The position numbers were made by a program, and so were the translations under genes. Shown in pieces: positions 56,237 through 64,000 of a DNA stretch of 64,000 nt (positions are counted from its first letter, which is position 1; each line of letters starts with the position of its first letter). The stretch comes from Rahnella aquatilis CIP 78.65 = ATCC 33071. Lineage in GTDB: Bacteria; Pseudomonadota; Gammaproteobacteria; Enterobacterales; Enterobacteriaceae. The notes beneath the pieces were generated by a model, which did no database searches, was not told where the DNA came from, and saw only the letters and a list, made by a program, of their open reading frames with translations. The stretch lies in contig NC_016818.1 in assembly GCF_000241955.1 (NCBI RefSeq), positions 1,984,001 through 2,048,000 of the forward strand. Direction: 5' to 3'.

Positions 56237-56698
56237 TTAGCGGGACAGGGGTAACCAGGCAGTGGCTTCCACTTCAATCAGTACGTCGGCGTCAGGCAGC
56301 ATTTCACTGACCTGCACCACGGTGGAGACCGGCGGTTGCCCGGCGTAAAAGAGTTTTCTGACCCGGCTGTAATACGGGAAGTGATCGAGATTGCGAAAAT
56401 ACTGCACCAGCTTGATCACATCGCTCATTTGTCCGCCCGCATCTTCAATGGTGTGGCGGATGCTTTCGAGTACATACCAGCTCTGGGCGAGGATCGGCCC
56501 CTGTTTGGCGTCGGTGGAAAACTCACCGGTTTCGCCCAGCAGCAGGCGCGCTTCGGCGGGGATATCCTGAAAACCGCGCACGATCGTCGCCGTCTGCGGG
56601 TTAACGGGAATAATGCCGGAGAGAAAAACGAAATCACCGGCGCGACGCCAGGCGGCATATTGGGCGAGCGGTTTGCCCGCTCCCGCGTCAAGACTCAT
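56237..56698 (-). CDS. RidA-family (Rid/YjgF) protein lacking the deaminase arginine
   Basis: The 153-aa Rid-fold protein is longer than RidA (128 aa). The C-terminal segment reads QPPVSTVVQVSEMLPDADVL with IEVEATAW. RidA has Arg105 immediately before the S-C/T-V strand; here a Val occupies that place, so enamine/imine deaminase activity of the RidA kind is doubtful and a Rid4-7-like subfamily is more likely. Such subfamilies are usually linked to catabolic operons. Its start overlaps the deaminase gene by 11 bp. Confidence 0.85.
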   Translation of the reverse strand: MSLDAGAGKPLAQYAAWRRAGDFVFLSGIIPVNPQTATIVRGFQDIPAEARLLLGETGEFSTDAKQGPILAQSWYVLESIRHTIEDAGGQMSDVIKLVQYFRNLDHFPYYSRVRKLFYAGQPPVSTVVQVSEMLPDADVLIEVEATAWLPLSR

Positions 56699-57968
56699 GG
56701 GATAACTCCTGATTCCAGGTGCGTTGATGGGTCAGCCTGCCGTGGCGGATAACCAGGCGGGCCGCGCTGTGTAAAGGCCAGGTCATGCTGTCGCTGCCGG
56801 GGAAAAGAACCAGCGTGGCATCGCTGCCGGGTGTCAGCGGCAGGCCGCTCTGCGCATTACCGGTCAGGGCGGCGACATCGCAGATAAGCCGCGACTGCTG
56901 ATCAAAAACATTTTCAAGCTGAAGCGCGAACAGGGCGCAGCTCAGCGTATCCAGCGGGTCATAACTGCCTGCCGGACAAAAAGCGTCCTGTACGTTATCG
57001 CAGCCGAGCAGTAGCGGAATGCCCGCCGCCTGCGCTTCTTTCAGCAAGGTGATGCCGCGCTGGCGCGGTGTGCGGCCCGTCACGGCGTCCTGTAACAGCA
57101 GGTTGGTCATCGGCAGCGCAATTAGCGTAACGCGCTGCGCCGCCAGCAAACTCAGCACATTCTGCGCCTGCGGGTCACTGCCCGAGGCCAGTGCGCAACC
57201 GTGGCTGCAACAGATATGGCCGCTGAAGGTGTTCTCCGACAGGTAATGCGCCAGCCAGCTCAGGCCGTGTGCGACCGGCGAAAGCTCCTCGTCGATATGC
57301 AAATCCAGACTCAGTTGCCAGCGTGAGGCGCTGCGCATCAGGTGGGTCATCGCCGCCGGATCCCAGTTTGAGGAGTGGATAAATCCGCCCAGCAGACAGT
57401 CTTTTCCGCTTTGTGCGACCGCACGGGCAATGCGGTCAGCCGCGTCGGCATCTGCGAAAAAACTCAGCGGTGCCAGCGCCACCCGCTCCAGCGTGACACC
57501 CGCTTGCGCCATTCCGGCCAGCTCAGACCAGGCCAGCGGCGGCACCACGTCAAACCAGTCAATGTGGGTGCGCAAACGGGTCACACCGTTAGCCGCCGCC
57601 CAGGCCAGCCCCTTGCCTGCACGCTGGCGAAGGTCAGCCGCCGTCCAGTGCTGACGGTCCTGATGCAGGGTTTCAATGGCCGCCAGCAGACCGGGTTTTG
57701 ACGGACGGCTGCGGGCAAGGGTGAAGGTTTTATCGAGATGCGCATGGGGTTCCACCAGCCCCGGCAGCGCCAGCGCACCGTGCACGTTCCACAGATCGTC
57801 CTGAGACGGCAGGGCAGGCATCAGCGAGGAAATTTTGCCCGCGTGAAAGCGCACATCTGCCGTAACCGGCTCGCCATTTTGTAAAGGCCAGTTCTCAGGA
57901 AGTAACCACGCCGGGAGGCGAACGTTGGCAATGCCTTTAAGCGCTGCTGCGGGGGTCGAAATGTTCAT
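56688..57968 (-). CDS. Cytosine-deaminase-like amidohydrolase
   Basis: From ATG 57968 (GGAG 7 bp upstream) the product is 426 aa. The CodA-type metal site is visible: PHAHLDKTFT (H-x-H), DLHIDEELSP (His and catalytic Glu), CCSHGCALAS (His) and the Asp of GCDNVQDAF. CodA itself has HVHLDTTQ and HCDEIDD, so the substrate need not be cytosine; related enzymes act on isocytosine, triazines or hydantoins. It is second in the minus-strand catabolic unit. Confidence 0.87.
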   Translation of the reverse strand: MNISTPAAALKGIANVRLPAWLLPENWPLQNGEPVTADVRFHAGKISSLMPALPSQDDLWNVHGALALPGLVEPHAHLDKTFTLARSRPSKPGLLAAIETLHQDRQHWTAADLRQRAGKGLAWAAANGVTRLRTHIDWFDVVPPLAWSELAGMAQAGVTLERVALAPLSFFADADAADRIARAVAQSGKDCLLGGFIHSSNWDPAAMTHLMRSASRWQLSLDLHIDEELSPVAHGLSWLAHYLSENTFSGHICCSHGCALASGSDPQAQNVLSLLAAQRVTLIALPMTNLLLQDAVTGRTPRQRGITLLKEAQAAGIPLLLGCDNVQDAFCPAGSYDPLDTLSCALFALQLENVFDQQSRLICDVAALTGNAQSGLPLTPGSDATLVLFPGSDSMTWPLHSAARLVIRHGRLTHQRTWNQELSHES

Positions 57969-57988
57969 CGTCAGGCTCCGCGTTGACA

Positions 57989-58963
57989 TTACAGGTCGAG
58001 GACCAGAACGGGGCTTTGGGAACGCGAACAGCACAGCGTAATCTGCGTGTTCTCCGCTTTCTCTTCTTCGGTCAGCACGCAGTCGCGGTGATCGGGAATA
58101 CCGTCGATAACGTCAGTAATACAGGAGCCGCAAATACCCTGTTCGCACGACAGCATAATATCGACCCCGGCACTTAATAGGACTTCGGCAATCGTCTGGT
58201 GCGGGCCGACTAAATACCGTTGCCCGCCGGTGCCGAGCTGAATATGAAATGCCTGACCGCCTGCATCATTATTCAGATTCGCATTACTGAAACGCTCAAA
58301 AGATAATTGGTTTTCCTGCCAGTGATGCGTCTGCATAATATCGTTAAGTCGCTGAATAAACCCGTCCGGGCCGCAGGCCAGCACCTGCGTATTCTCATCC
58401 GGCTGACACAAACTCAGCGGTGTATTGTTGCGCAGGGAATCGTTTGCGCTGCTGTCATGCAAAAAAACGTGCCTGGCTAATGCAGGCGCGGTTAAACGCG
58501 GGAGAAACGCGGCTTTTTCACTGTCCGAGACATAATAATGCAGTTCAAATTCAATCTTTTGCTGCGCCATATGTTCTGCCATTGCCAGCAAGGGTGTGAT
58601 GCCGATCCCCCCGGCAAACAGTAAATATCGCCCGGCCTGCGGCAGCGGGAAATGATTGCGCGGTGCCGAGATCGTCAGGTTATCGCCGGGGCTGAAATGA
58701 TGATGGATGAAGTGCGAGCCGCCGGTGGAGTTTTCCGCCAGTTTTACGCATATTTCATAATATTCACCGCGGCTGTTTTCACTGCATAAAGAATACTGGC
58801 GCGGGCCGAGATCAGGAATAAAAACGTCAATGTGCGCGCCCGGTAAATAAGCCGGTAATAAATTCCCCTGCTGCGCAATAAGCTGCAAGGAAATATTCCC
58901 GACACCGTTGATGTCGGCGGTTTTAATAGTGACAGGAATTAATCCGGCATCTTTCATCGTCAT
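57989..58963 (-). CDS. Phthalate-dioxygenase-reductase-like (VanB type) oxidoreductase with 2Fe-2S domain
   Basis: The 324-aa protein has a flavin/NAD(P)H reductase part with RQYSLCSENSRGEYYEICVK, LTISAPRNHFPL and LLFAGGIGITPLLAMAEHMA. A C-terminal plant-type ferredoxin domain has C-x4-C-x2-C (CEQGICGSC) and a last Cys in HRDC. Such reductases feed Rieske oxygenases, but no oxygenase alpha subunit is encoded in this locus. It is the first gene of the minus-strand unit and divergent from the LysR gene. Confidence 0.9.
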   Translation of the reverse strand: MTMKDAGLIPVTIKTADINGVGNISLQLIAQQGNLLPAYLPGAHIDVFIPDLGPRQYSLCSENSRGEYYEICVKLAENSTGGSHFIHHHFSPGDNLTISAPRNHFPLPQAGRYLLFAGGIGITPLLAMAEHMAQQKIEFELHYYVSDSEKAAFLPRLTAPALARHVFLHDSSANDSLRNNTPLSLCQPDENTQVLACGPDGFIQRLNDIMQTHHWQENQLSFERFSNANLNNDAGGQAFHIQLGTGGQRYLVGPHQTIAEVLLSAGVDIMLSCEQGICGSCITDVIDGIPDHRDCVLTEEEKAENTQITLCCSRSQSPVLVLDL

Positions 58964-59176
58964 TTACCGTATTTGCTCTGGTGAATCATTCATAAAAGGG
59001 AAATTCATTCGTTCGCCGCATAACCTGCTGTCTTAACCCGCATTACTGCACAGGGTCAGCCTGAAAAGTGATGAAACGATTGTTCCCGTTGCAATGAAAG
59101 CTACGTTATTGTTATAAAACTGTTGCGTCCAGCGCTTTGATTCGCACGTCCCGTTGCATAAAAGAGAGCACTCATT
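58964..59176. promoter_or_regulatory. Divergent control region of the catabolic locus
   Basis: This 213-bp gap lies between the reductase (minus) and the LysR regulator (plus). No gene is seen. It should contain the LysR operator; T-N11-A candidates occur but cannot be ranked by eye. Confidence 0.4.
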
Positions 59177-60100
59177 ATGTTCGCATTCTCCCGTTTTCTG
59201 CTGTACTTCACTGAGGTTGCCCGCCAGGGATCGTTTCGTAAGGCGTCCGAAACCCTGCATGTGGCCGCATCATCCATTGACCGGCAGATATTGCGGGTTG
59301 AAAAAGAATTAGCCATGCCGCTGTTTGAGCGGCATCCCACCGGGCTGCGGCTGACGGCGGCCGGAGAGCTATTGCTGCATGCCGCCAGTAACTGGAAAAA
59401 GGATTTTTCACGTGTCTGCGAACAGCTCGATGACCTGCGCGGGTTGCGGCGCGGGCATGTGCGGATTGCCACCATCGATGCCATCAACCGGCAGTTTTTC
59501 TCATCGATGCTCAAAAAGGTGCATCTCGATTATCCGAACATCTCATTCACACTGACGACCATGAACAACGTGGATATTCAGCAGGCACTGATTTCAGGCG
59601 ATGCCGATTTCGGACTGATGCTGAATCCGCAAAGTTCCCGCGAGTTGCAGGTGCGGGCTTTTGCCGAAATCGAGTTGGGGGTTGTGGTGCCGAAGGGGCA
59701 TCCGCTTGGCGACAGAAGCGGCGTGCGTTTTAATCAGTGCATGGAATACCCGTTTATCCTGCCCGCCGCGCCGCTGATGCTGGCCGAACCGGTTCAGGCA
59801 CTGATGAATATCAATGGCGATAGGATCCACGAGGTCGCGGTATCGAATAACATCCACATGATCCGCTCGCTGATTAAGGAGAGAATGGGCATCGGCATTC
59901 TGTGCTGGCTCGACATTATGGATGAGGTGCACAACGACGAGTTGCGGTTTATTCCGCTGACCGATCCGCAGTTAAAAACCTTCACGCTTTCCCTGTGCGT
60001 TGCCCCTGCCCGACAACTTTCCCTGGCCGCCTCAATGATGCTCAAACAACTGGAGATGTTGTTCAGTCAGATCCCGACAACGGGGGGCGACCGGCATTGA
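59177..60100 (+). CDS. LysR-family transcriptional regulator
   Basis: The 307-aa regulator has an N-terminal helix-turn-helix (FLLYFTEVARQGSFRKASET, then VAASSIDRQILRVEKELAM). The effector domain includes GHVRIATIDAINRQFFSSML and VVPKGHPLGDRSGVRFNQCM. Located between two divergent halves of a catabolic locus, it is the likely regulator of both the minus-strand eight-gene unit and the plus-strand three-gene unit. Confidence 0.92.
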   Translation: MFAFSRFLLYFTEVARQGSFRKASETLHVAASSIDRQILRVEKELAMPLFERHPTGLRLTAAGELLLHAASNWKKDFSRVCEQLDDLRGLRRGHVRIATIDAINRQFFSSMLKKVHLDYPNISFTLTTMNNVDIQQALISGDADFGLMLNPQSSRELQVRAFAEIELGVVVPKGHPLGDRSGVRFNQCMEYPFILPAAPLMLAEPVQALMNINGDRIHEVAVSNNIHMIRSLIKERMGIGILCWLDIMDEVHNDELRFIPLTDPQLKTFTLSLCVAPARQLSLAASMMLKQLEMLFSQIPTTGGDRH

Positions 60101-60361
60101 TTTGCACTGTTTTGGTGCTTCGCGCTCTGTGGTGAATCAAAGGTTGCAGAGCGCACAGGTCAGATCCCCCGGCAAAGCGCACGGGAGGCGCATCAGCGAA
60201 GTTGGCATCCTTTTTGTATAGCTTAATGTGAGTAGAAGCGGTCAGTGCAGGCAACTGCGCGGGACATTGCTCAGCAACCATTTCGCGGTTCATTTTGAGC
60301 CGGTCAGGGGGCTGAGCCGCGTTTGCTTGTCCCCCCTCCGGCGATGATTAGGAGAGGAGCA
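60101..60361. other. Gene-free stretch before the second binding protein
   Basis: No gene is seen in 261 bp. It probably holds a second promoter for the binding-protein/deaminase/oxygenase unit. TTTTTGTATAGCTTAATGTG around 60210-60229 is the most AT-rich, promoter-like part. The ribosome site AGGAGAGGAG is at 60350-60359. Confidence 0.3.
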
Positions 60362-61351
60362 ATGAAGTCAATATCCCGCATTCCCCTGTCTTGCTGCGTG
60401 CTGAGCACGCTGGTTCTTGGATCATTTTCCCTGTCGGCAAGTGCCGATGAGAAAATCGCCTTGCTGACCTCGTGGTACGCCCAGGCCGAGCAGGGCGGCT
60501 ATTATCAGGCGCTGGCGACAGGCATTTATAAACGTTACGGGCTGGATGTCAGTATTCAGTCCGGCGGCCCGCAGATCAACGGCATGCAGTTACTGTTGTC
60601 AAAACGCGCTAACGTGATCATCGGTTATGACCTCCAGTTGCTCGAATCTGTACAGCGCGGTTTTCAGGCCAAAGCTATCGCTGCTCCCTTTCAGTACGAC
60701 CCGCAGGGTTTACTGACCCATGCCTCCGTCACCTCCCTGGATGGCCTGAAAGATAAAACCATTCTGGTTTCCAGTTCCGGTCAATCAACCTGGTGGCCGT
60801 GGCTCAGGGCGCGTTATCAGCTCAGGGATGCACAGGTGCGCCCCTATACCTTCAACATTCAGCCGTTTGTTGCTGACGAAAATGTAGCGCAGCAGGCGTA
60901 CGTCAGTTCTGAAGTGTTTCAGGCGCAGAAGGCTGGCGTGAAATCCAATTTCTTCCTCTTCTCGGAGCATGGCTATCCGCCTTACGGCGGGATCCTGATC
61001 ACCCGTCCGGACCTTATCAGCAGCCGTAAAGAGGCAATGGCGAAATTTGTGCAGGCGTCGATGGAAGGCTGGGTGAGTTATCTGCAAAACCCGGCACCGG
61101 GCAACGCGCTGATCAAAAAAGACAACCCGAAGATGACCGACGACCTGCTGGCCTGGGGTGTTCAGCAAATCAAAGAACATCACCTGATTGATGGCGGCGA
61201 TGCAGCGACGCAGGGCTGGGGCACCATGACCGAAGCCCGCTGGCAGAAAACCCGTGATTTCATGGTCAGCGCCAAACTGCTGAATGCGGATACCGACTGG
61301 AAGCAGGCGTATACCACCGAATTTGTTGAGCACATGCAGGTTAAACCCTGA
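60362..61351 (+). CDS. NMT1/THI5-like ABC substrate-binding protein (second paralogue)
   Basis: From ATG 60362 (AGGAGAGGAG just upstream) the product is 329 aa with a signal peptide ending LSASA-DE; the longer frame from 60323 is rejected. LTSWYAQAEQGGYYQALATG and YGLDVSIQSGGPQINGMQL align directly with the binding protein at 54329-55312, as do the GYPPYG and GGDA..T..G segments. No separate permease or ATPase accompanies it, so it probably shares the transporter encoded at 52.7-54.3 kb or senses a related ligand. Confidence 0.9.
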   Translation: MKSISRIPLSCCVLSTLVLGSFSLSASADEKIALLTSWYAQAEQGGYYQALATGIYKRYGLDVSIQSGGPQINGMQLLLSKRANVIIGYDLQLLESVQRGFQAKAIAAPFQYDPQGLLTHASVTSLDGLKDKTILVSSSGQSTWWPWLRARYQLRDAQVRPYTFNIQPFVADENVAQQAYVSSEVFQAQKAGVKSNFFLFSEHGYPPYGGILITRPDLISSRKEAMAKFVQASMEGWVSYLQNPAPGNALIKKDNPKMTDDLLAWGVQQIKEHHLIDGGDAATQGWGTMTEARWQKTRDFMVSAKLLNADTDWKQAYTTEFVEHMQVKP

Positions 61352-61362
61352 GGAGCGTTGCG

Positions 61363-62790
61363 ATGTCATCTGACTCTTTACTGATTAAAAATGCGCACGC
61401 CATCCTCACCGGTCTGCCGGGAGAAAAAGCGCGTCACGCAGGACCGGATATTCGCGTCCGCGATGGTGTTATCGGCGCGATCGGTTCCCTGACGGCGCTG
61501 CCCGACGAGCGGCTGATTGATGCGCGTGACTGCGTGGTCTATCCGGCCTGGGTGAATACTCACCATCATCTGTTTCAGTCCTTGCTCAAAGGCGAGCCAC
61601 AGGGGCTGAACAAAAGTCTGACCGCGTGGTTAAGCGCGACGCCGTATCGCTTTCGCGCCACGTTTGATGAATCCACGTTTCGCCTTGCGGTGCGTATCGG
61701 CCTGACCGAACTGCTGCGTTCCGGCTGCGCCACCGTGGCGGATCACAATTACCTTTACTGGCCGGATATGCCGTTCGATACCTCGGACATTCTGTTCAGT
61801 GAAGGGGAAGCGCTGGGCATGCGCATTGTGTTGTGCCGGGGCGGCGCAACGCAGGGACGGGCGATTGAGCAGGATTTACCGCAAGCGCTGCGACCGGAAA
61901 ATTTCGACCACTATATGGCGGACATGGAACGGCTGGTTGGCCGCTATCACGATCCGCAACCGGCGTCTCTGCGTCGTGTAGTGATGGCACCGACCACGCT
62001 GCTGCATTCTGCGCCCGGCGCGCAGTTGCGTGAAATGGCGAAACTGGCGCGCCGTTTAGGCATCCGGCTGCACAGTCATTTGTCGGAAACCGTGGATTAT
62101 CTTGATGCGGCGCGCGCTAAATTCGACATGACGCCGGTGCAGTTTTGTGCGGAACACGACTGGCTGGGGGACGACGTGTGGTTTGCGCATCTGGTGAAGT
62201 TACTGCCGCAGGAGATTGCGATACTGGGACAAACCCGCACCGGCATTGCGCATTGTCCGCAAAGCAACGGGCGTCTGGGCAGCGGCATCGCCGATCTGCT
62301 GGCGCTGGAGCAGGCTGGCGTTCCGGTTTCGCTGGGCGTTGACGGCGCGGCATCGAACGAAGCCGCGGATATGCAAAGTGAGGCGCATGCCGCGTGGCTG
62401 TTGCAACGTGCCCGAAAAGGCATGCTGGCGAAGCCGCGCTATGACGGCGGCACCTTTGAAGGCGGCGGCGATGCGGCATCCATCGAAGACGTGGTGCGCT
62501 GGGGCAGCGCGGGCGGGGCGCAAATCCTCGGCCTGCAACAGAGCGGCACCGTGCAGGTGGGCATGCTGGCAGATATCGCCATTTACCGGCTGGACGACCC
62601 ACGTTACTTCGGCCTGCATGACATGGCGATCGGGCCGGTAGCCTGCGGCGGCCGCGCGTCACTTAAGGCGCTGATGATCAAGGGCCGCGTTATCGTCGAA
62701 AACGATGTCATCCCCGGTCTTGATCTGGAGGCCATGCGCCACGAGGCAATGTCTGCCGTCCGAACCCTGCAACAGCGCGCTGCGGGTTGA
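61363..62790 (+). CDS. Amidohydrolase of the AtzB / 8-oxoguanine deaminase group
   Basis: The 475-aa COG0402-type deaminase has metal ligands in NTHHHLFQSL (H-x-H), RLHSHLSETVDYL (His and Glu), WFAHLVKL (His) and GVDGAASNEAADM (Asp). The overall layout and the extended HHLFQSLLKGEPQGLNKSL helix recall hydroxydechloroatrazine ethylaminohydrolase (AtzB) and 8-oxoguanine deaminase. Its natural substrate is probably a purine- or pyrimidine-like amine. It follows the binding protein by 11 bp and precedes the oxygenase by 27 bp. Confidence 0.86.
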   Translation: MSSDSLLIKNAHAILTGLPGEKARHAGPDIRVRDGVIGAIGSLTALPDERLIDARDCVVYPAWVNTHHHLFQSLLKGEPQGLNKSLTAWLSATPYRFRATFDESTFRLAVRIGLTELLRSGCATVADHNYLYWPDMPFDTSDILFSEGEALGMRIVLCRGGATQGRAIEQDLPQALRPENFDHYMADMERLVGRYHDPQPASLRRVVMAPTTLLHSAPGAQLREMAKLARRLGIRLHSHLSETVDYLDAARAKFDMTPVQFCAEHDWLGDDVWFAHLVKLLPQEIAILGQTRTGIAHCPQSNGRLGSGIADLLALEQAGVPVSLGVDGAASNEAADMQSEAHAAWLLQRARKGMLAKPRYDGGTFEGGGDAASIEDVVRWGSAGGAQILGLQQSGTVQVGMLADIAIYRLDDPRYFGLHDMAIGPVACGGRASLKALMIKGRVIVENDVIPGLDLEAMRHEAMSAVRTLQQRAAG

Positions 62791-62817
62791 ACCCTATTGA
62801 TTATGAAGGATAAAAAA

Positions 62818-63822
62818 ATGACACAATCCACTCACACCTCATCCGCTCAGGCATCAGGTTATGCATTACAGGAACTGGAAAAAGAAGCGGGAATGGGCGC
62901 GATGGGCGAAGAGACGTTTGCCCGCGAAGTTCGCTGCATCGATCTCTCTGATTTCGAAAACCGTAAAAGCGAGATCGCCGATGAACTCTGGCTGGCAGCC
63001 GTCGAAATCGGTTTCTTTCAGGTGAGCAACCACGGCATTGCGCTGGACGATATTCGTCAGGCATTCAGCATGACGGAAGATTTCTTCTCGCTGCCCGACG
63101 AAGTCAAAGCGCAATATCCGCTGGCGCGTAACGCCGGCTGGGAAAATAAGTCTCAGGTGCGCCCGTCGACCAAAACGCCGGATCAGAAAGAGTCCTATCA
63201 GATCACCCGTCCGCTGATGGCGTCGCTGTGGCCCGGCGAACAGGAGTTGCCTGCTTTTAAACAGACCATGCTGAGTTTTGAGTCACAGTGCTGGCAACTG
63301 GGCATGAAATTGCTTTCCTGTTTTGCGCTCAAGCTGGGTTTCCCGGAGCACTTTTTCGAGCAGGCGCACAATCCAGATCAGCAAAGCTATCAGAGTACGC
63401 TGCGCATGCTGCACTACTATGCTACCGAACAATCGGAGCAGGGGATGTGGCGTGCCGGTGCGCACACTGATTTCGATTGCCTGACACTGCTTTTCCAGCG
63501 TCCCGGTCAGGGCGGCTTACAGGTGTGTCCGGGCAAAGATCGCGAAAGTCAGCAGTGGACCAGTATCGAACCGCGCGAAGAGGTGATCACCTGCAATATT
63601 GGCGACATGCTGATGCGCTGGAGCGACGATCAGTTGCCTTCCAATTTCCATCGGGTAAGAAACCCGCTGCCCGGCGAATATCAGGGCGCGCGCTACAGCC
63701 TGGCGTTTTTCTGCCAGGCCAACAAAGACGTCGAAATTCTGGGACCGCAGGCGAAATATCCGGCCATCAGCGCCGAAGACTATCTGCAGCAGCGAATTCA
63801 GGCGAATTTCGCGAAAGGATAA
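62818..63822 (+). CDS. 2-oxoglutarate/Fe(II)-dependent oxygenase, isopenicillin-N-synthase family
   Basis: The start at ATG 62818 is supported by AAGGA 7 bp upstream; ATG 62803 and TTG 62797 are alternatives. The product is 334 aa. The N-terminal DIOX_N domain has VRCIDLSDF and LWLAAVEIGFFQVSNHGIAL. The iron ligands are HTD in RAGAHTDFDCLTLLFQ and His in NFHRVRNPL; the 2OG-binding Arg-x-Ser is RYSLAFF. It could hydroxylate or N-dealkylate the heterocycle. It is last in the three-gene unit. Confidence 0.9.
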   Translation: MTQSTHTSSAQASGYALQELEKEAGMGAMGEETFAREVRCIDLSDFENRKSEIADELWLAAVEIGFFQVSNHGIALDDIRQAFSMTEDFFSLPDEVKAQYPLARNAGWENKSQVRPSTKTPDQKESYQITRPLMASLWPGEQELPAFKQTMLSFESQCWQLGMKLLSCFALKLGFPEHFFEQAHNPDQQSYQSTLRMLHYYATEQSEQGMWRAGAHTDFDCLTLLFQRPGQGGLQVCPGKDRESQQWTSIEPREEVITCNIGDMLMRWSDDQLPSNFHRVRNPLPGEYQGARYSLAFFCQANKDVEILGPQAKYPAISAEDYLQQRIQANFAKG

Positions 63823-63835
63823 GGGGATCTGAAAG

Positions 63836-63875
63836 CAAAAAAAGCCCGCTGAGTTTACTCACGCGGGCTTTTTTG
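63836..63875. terminator. Bidirectional terminator before the window end
   Basis: AAAAAAAGCCCGCTGAG and CTCACGCGGGCTTTTTT pair around TTTA, with one unpaired base. It separates the oxygenase gene from the convergent YjfB-like gene. Confidence 0.93.
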
Positions 63876-63881
63876 TATCAG

Positions 63882-64000
63882 TCAGGCGGTGGTATTGATA
63901 TTGCGACCGATTGCCGGATTAGCAGGTAACGCGGGGATCGAGTCAATCATGCTGGTCACTGCCGTCTGCTGACTATCCAGCGACTTTTTCAGCAGGATGT
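63882..64000 (-). CDS. YjfB-like putative motility protein, C-terminal part (cut by window edge)
   Basis: The last 39 codons of a minus-strand gene read ILLKKSLDSQQTAVTSMIDS followed by IPALPANPAIGRNINTTA. The pattern L-K-K-x-L-D-x-Q with following hydrophobics is the signature of the small YjfB-like motility family (about 60 aa), often part of the sigma-28 regulon. The start and promoter are outside the window. The call rests on a short motif. Confidence 0.6.
   Translation of the reverse strand, partial: ILLKKSLDSQQTAVTSMIDSIPALPANPAIGRNINTTA

Noticed and set aside
57375..57701. A 108-codon plus-strand frame opposite the cytosine-deaminase-like gene
   Set aside because: It is an antisense shadow of a well-supported gene.

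Overview
The window looks like a chromosomal segment of a flagellated enterobacterium, most plausibly of the Yersiniaceae type (Rahnella, Ewingella or Serratia-like). It starts inside cheR and carries cheB-cheY-cheZ, flhBAE, flgNM, flgA and flgBCDEFGHIJKL in one block, an arrangement I associate with that group. Key residues match the E. coli/Salmonella proteins position for position (CheY D57, CheB S164/H190/D286, CheZ Q147, FlhB N269-P270). The genus is inferred from gene order and protein similarity recalled from memory, not from a search.

Layout. 1-19.7 kb: chemotaxis and flagellar genes. They are interrupted between flhE and flgN (6.3-7.7 kb) by degenerate, phage-like sequence with one hypothetical membrane protein gene. 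Sigma-28 type promoters are visible before flgM, flgK and, far away at 31.3 kb, cheV. 19.9-22.8 kb: a 108-bp palindromic element, yohJK with a CRP-like site, and an intact IS3-family element inserted into the loop of a small palindrome. 22.9-30.1 kb: a polar amino-acid ABC transporter, an acetyltransferase, an M20 deacylase and two divergently transcribed flavin monooxygenases. This gene set matches the N-acetylation/oxidation/deacetylation route for S-modified cysteines known from Bacillus. 30.2-35.4 kb: acuI, cheV and a run of small enzymes (alpha/beta hydrolase, cyclophilin, tautomerase-like, metallo-beta-lactamase fold).

35.6-43.3 kb: an acyltransferase, then a LysR regulator divergent from a tight four-gene unit: an MmgE/PrpD-family enzyme, a divergent GAPDH-fold dehydrogenase, a kinase-fold protein with an Asn in place of the catalytic Asp, and a DHA2 exporter. 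I do not recognise this combination. It is the best candidate for an undescribed small-molecule pathway. 43.4-47.5 kb: a FUSC/DUF1656/HlyD efflux system with a divergent AraC regulator. 47.7-51.2 kb: a lone luciferase-like oxidoreductase and katG.

51.2-63.8 kb: a catabolic locus around a LysR regulator. On the minus strand is an eight-gene unit: 2Fe-2S reductase, cytosine-deaminase-like amidohydrolase, Rid protein, creatininase-family amidase, ABC transporter and FAD oxidase. On the plus strand are a second, paralogous binding protein, an AtzB/8-oxoguanine-deaminase-like hydrolase and a 2OG-Fe(II) oxygenase. Together these suggest import and stepwise opening of an N-heterocycle whose identity the sequence does not reveal. 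The window ends in the 3' end of a YjfB-like motility gene.
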